Shown: positions 62,001 through 64,000 of the stretch, one piece after another | How the letters are laid out: each line of letters begins with the position of its first letter | How positions within the stretch are numbered: the stretch's first letter is position 1 | Source of the DNA: Dimorphilus gyrociliatus | Lineage: Eukaryota > Annelida > Polychaeta > Dinophilidae | Assembly: GCA_904063045.1 (NCBI GenBank) | Contig: CAJFCJ010000013.1 | Location: forward strand, 1,594,156 to 1,658,155 | Reading direction: 5' to 3' | Length of the DNA stretch: 64,000 nucleotides | Notes under the pieces: model-generated | Seen by the model: the letters and a program-made list of their open reading frames with translations, nothing else | Told to the model about the DNA's origin: nothing | The model's database searches: none | Made by a program: the position numbers and the translations under genes

Positions 62001-63006
62001 CTCCCGGAGTGTGGTCTGGAGTAATTGGTCAAGTAACCAATAAAACCGCTAGTATATTAGCAGATGGCTTAAGGTTCGATCTATTTTTGTAAATAGCCAT
62101 TTTAAAATAAATCATAGTGTCTCTACAGAAAAAAATTCTTTAACAATACATTATAGTTATGTAGCCTTAGACGGAAGGGATAAGTAGGTGTATAGGAGTT
62201 AAGGGATGAGTATAGAATAATCTAATCCATTAGGAATGATCTAAATGTATTATAAAAAGCAAAAGAAAAGATTATAGAAGACATAAATAGATCAAACCTT
62301 TCTATTAGTATTACGTACGATCGTTCGAAGGATGTATCTTTCACCTTTCCCTACTACATCGATTCTATATCGGCTTTATATAGAGCACCAGACCCAGAAA
62401 ATAACATTCTTTATTTTATACATATATTTAAATACGATGTTTGGGCACTAGCCGGCTCAGCTTGCTTGGTAACTGCACTTATTTATACTGCAATAACCCA
62501 TTTAACAGCTAAGATATCAAATTGTGAAAGTCGTGTACCAGTCTACGATTCTTTATTCTTCTTTCTTGGATCTTTTTGGAAGCAGGCAATGTCGAAACTT
62601 CCGCAACATTCATCTGGTAGATTAGTTCTCAGCTTTTGGTGGTTATTTATTATAATGTTCACAACTGTCTATTCTGGAATGTTGATGGCATCTTTGACAG
62701 TGGTACTCAGGGATATACCATTTAAAGACTTTGCAGAACTTACCAATTACGCAGCGGCAAATGAAAAAGTATTAGTTTTTGTTAAGGATAGCGCAATCTT
62801 AGATCTTGTTAAGGTAACCAAAGAAAAAAATAGATTGAAGATAACGTTAATAATTAATTCATTGTTCTTTCTCCTTCTCTTTCTTAAAGAAAACTAACGA
62901 AAGCGAAAATCATCCATTCCAAATGGCAAAAGATAATATTTATTCCCATAAGGATTCTGTTGTTACGAATTCCATTGTTCATGGAAATCCAGAACTACTA
63001 GAAAAG
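59031..63006 (+). CDS. Divergent ionotropic glutamate receptor, 3' incomplete
   Basis: Eight exons (59031-59091, 59185-59310, 59367-59570, 59736-59923, 61433-61609, 61685-62073, 62291-62813, 62890-63006) stay in phase. A signal peptide (MNLLLVASLFFFYISPLLGL) leads an amino-terminal domain, then ligand-binding lobe S1 starting near LKIITTLAYKPFLYRN, with WSGVIGQVTN and SISITYDRSKDVSFTFPYY; the arginine that binds the ligand carboxylate in kainate/AMPA receptors is kept. TM1 (DVWALAGSACLVTALIYTAI), pore loop (LGSFWKQAMSKLPQHSSGR) and TM3 follow. The gate SYTANLAAF reads VYSGMLMAS, so gating is diverged. Lobe S2 and TM4 are mostly missing; a phase-compatible exon might lie at 63882-63943, the rest right of the window. 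A kainate-like or variant IR-type receptor is possible. Confidence 0.88.
59924..61432 (+). other. Long intron of the glutamate receptor gene
   Basis: 1.5 kb, AT-rich, no exon recognised, with pyrimidine microsatellites at 60629-60712 and 61197-61217. Confidence 0.65.
60629..60712 (+). repeat. Compound (CTC)n-(TTC)n microsatellite
   Basis: About ten CTC units followed by TTC units; the plus strand is almost pure pyrimidine for over 80 bases. Confidence 0.9.
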
Positions 63007-63423
63007 GTCTGTTCCGCTCTCTTTCTGAATGTAATCTACATTTAATTTACGAATTATCCATAAGATGGCGTTTTGTGAACTTTTTGGAAAAGATTTTGCG
63101 TTGCGACAAAAGGCCACATCAATCGTTTATAAATAATTTCTCGAGCTTAACTATTCCTATACTAATATTCTTGAAGCTACGAATAAAGATTTTTTACTCA
63201 TATTGTCGCCCTAAGCCCAAAGATGTACATTGAACCTTTATCTCTCACGATTTTCATAATCCCAATTTAATCAGTATTACTATAGTCAGTGTACTCTTTA
63301 GCCCCCTCTCCTGCCGTTCTCTTCTAATTAATTACTAAATATCTTAAATAGCTACCTAACCCTGTAAAATAATTACATTCAGTCATAGTTCCTTGCCCCT
63401 ACAATATACATTGTTATATATGG

Positions 63424-63455
<32 letters not shown>

Positions 63456-64000
63456 CAGTTAAAAATGAACTCTTAAAAAAAGCACTAATTTCAAGCCAGT
63501 CAGTAAATATCGGCTTTTTACAACAACTTGAAGGGATATATTATACCTTATGTATGTATGTATAAGATTTGTTAATACAGTATTTCTATTAAATTAGTTA
63601 ACAGTAATATATCTTTGTCTTTATCATTATCAAGATAAGAAAAATAGAACGTAGCTTTTATAAGGTTACGGTCAAAAGTTGAATTTCACAAATCGTGTTT
63701 TCGTTGCGTATATCATCTATCTTCTTCCCTTTTACATTTGGACTTTGTATGACTTAAACGATTAAAATATAGATCGAAAACTGTAGAAGATGTACTCTTT
63801 GTTTAAACAAAGGTACAACTTCTTTACTAAATTATCAGTAGTTTGTTTCACTCTCTTGTCTCTTTAATGTTTTTCTAACAGTATTTCTTAGTTTTTACAC
63901 CTTCTTTGGCAACGCCCATTGTTTTACTATATAATAAACTGTTCAAAGTATCAGCCTACTAGATTATCGTATTTAAATTATTCTTAGTACTTGACTTTTA
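63007..64000 (+). other. Right edge, probable receptor intron(s)
   Basis: Contains a (TA)n tract at 63422-63450. A short open stretch after a taacag acceptor (63882 onward, YFLVFTPSLATPIVLLYNK) keeps the phase of the preceding exon and could be a receptor exon, but similarity is weak. Confidence 0.4.

Overview
The window is nuclear DNA from an invertebrate animal. It is AT-rich (my impression is about 70% A+T) and carries metazoan genes with many exons, GT..AG introns mostly 44-70 bases long, short intergenic spaces and many (TA)n and (GA)n microsatellites. Animal-only families (nemo-like kinase, MADD/Rab3-GEF, tetraspanin, iodothyronine deiodinase, ionotropic glutamate receptor) together with tiny introns fit a compact protostome, perhaps a lophotrochozoan such as a miniaturised annelid. 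That taxon is an inference of low confidence.

Layout by start of gene: NLK 3' end (+, 1-737); ribosomal protein P2 (-, 1144-1537); RNF10 (+, 2278-4778); MED21 (+, 5233-5895); CSK-like SH3-SH2 protein without a kinase (-, 6567-7313); a large gap; a CHD/Mi-2-like chromodomain protein whose helicase motifs are all degenerate (+, 11185-15416); SLC10 bile-acid-transporter-like protein (-, 16795-18532); LRR protein (+, 18787-21700); MADD over about 14 kb (-, 22927-36985); tetraspanin (+, 37901-40291); YPEL zinc-binding protein (-, 43985-45779); selenocysteine deiodinase (+, 46953-47762); a possible small secreted peptide (+, 48201-48321, first exon only); two tandem M13/neprilysin-like proteins that have lost the zinc-binding HExxH motif (+, 50105-53628 and 54298-58258); and a divergent ionotropic glutamate receptor that runs off the right end (+, 59031 onward).

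Up to about 46 kb the genes mostly alternate in direction, giving head-to-head promoter intervals (RPLP2/RNF10, CSK-like/CHD-like, SLC10/LRR with only 254 bp, MADD/TSPAN, YPEL/DIO) and tail-to-tail 3' ends. To the right everything is on the plus strand and secreted or membrane-bound. I see no operon or shared pathway.

I joined exons by hand using GT/AG sites, reading-frame phase and family similarity from memory; the main multi-exon genes close with consistent phase from start to stop. The most notable points are four proteins that keep a family fold but have lost the catalytic part (CSK-like, CHD-like, both M13 proteins), an in-frame TGA selenocysteine codon in the deiodinase, two look-alike alternative last exons in MADD, and a dispersed palindromic TATAC[A/T]GTATA motif inside AT repeats.
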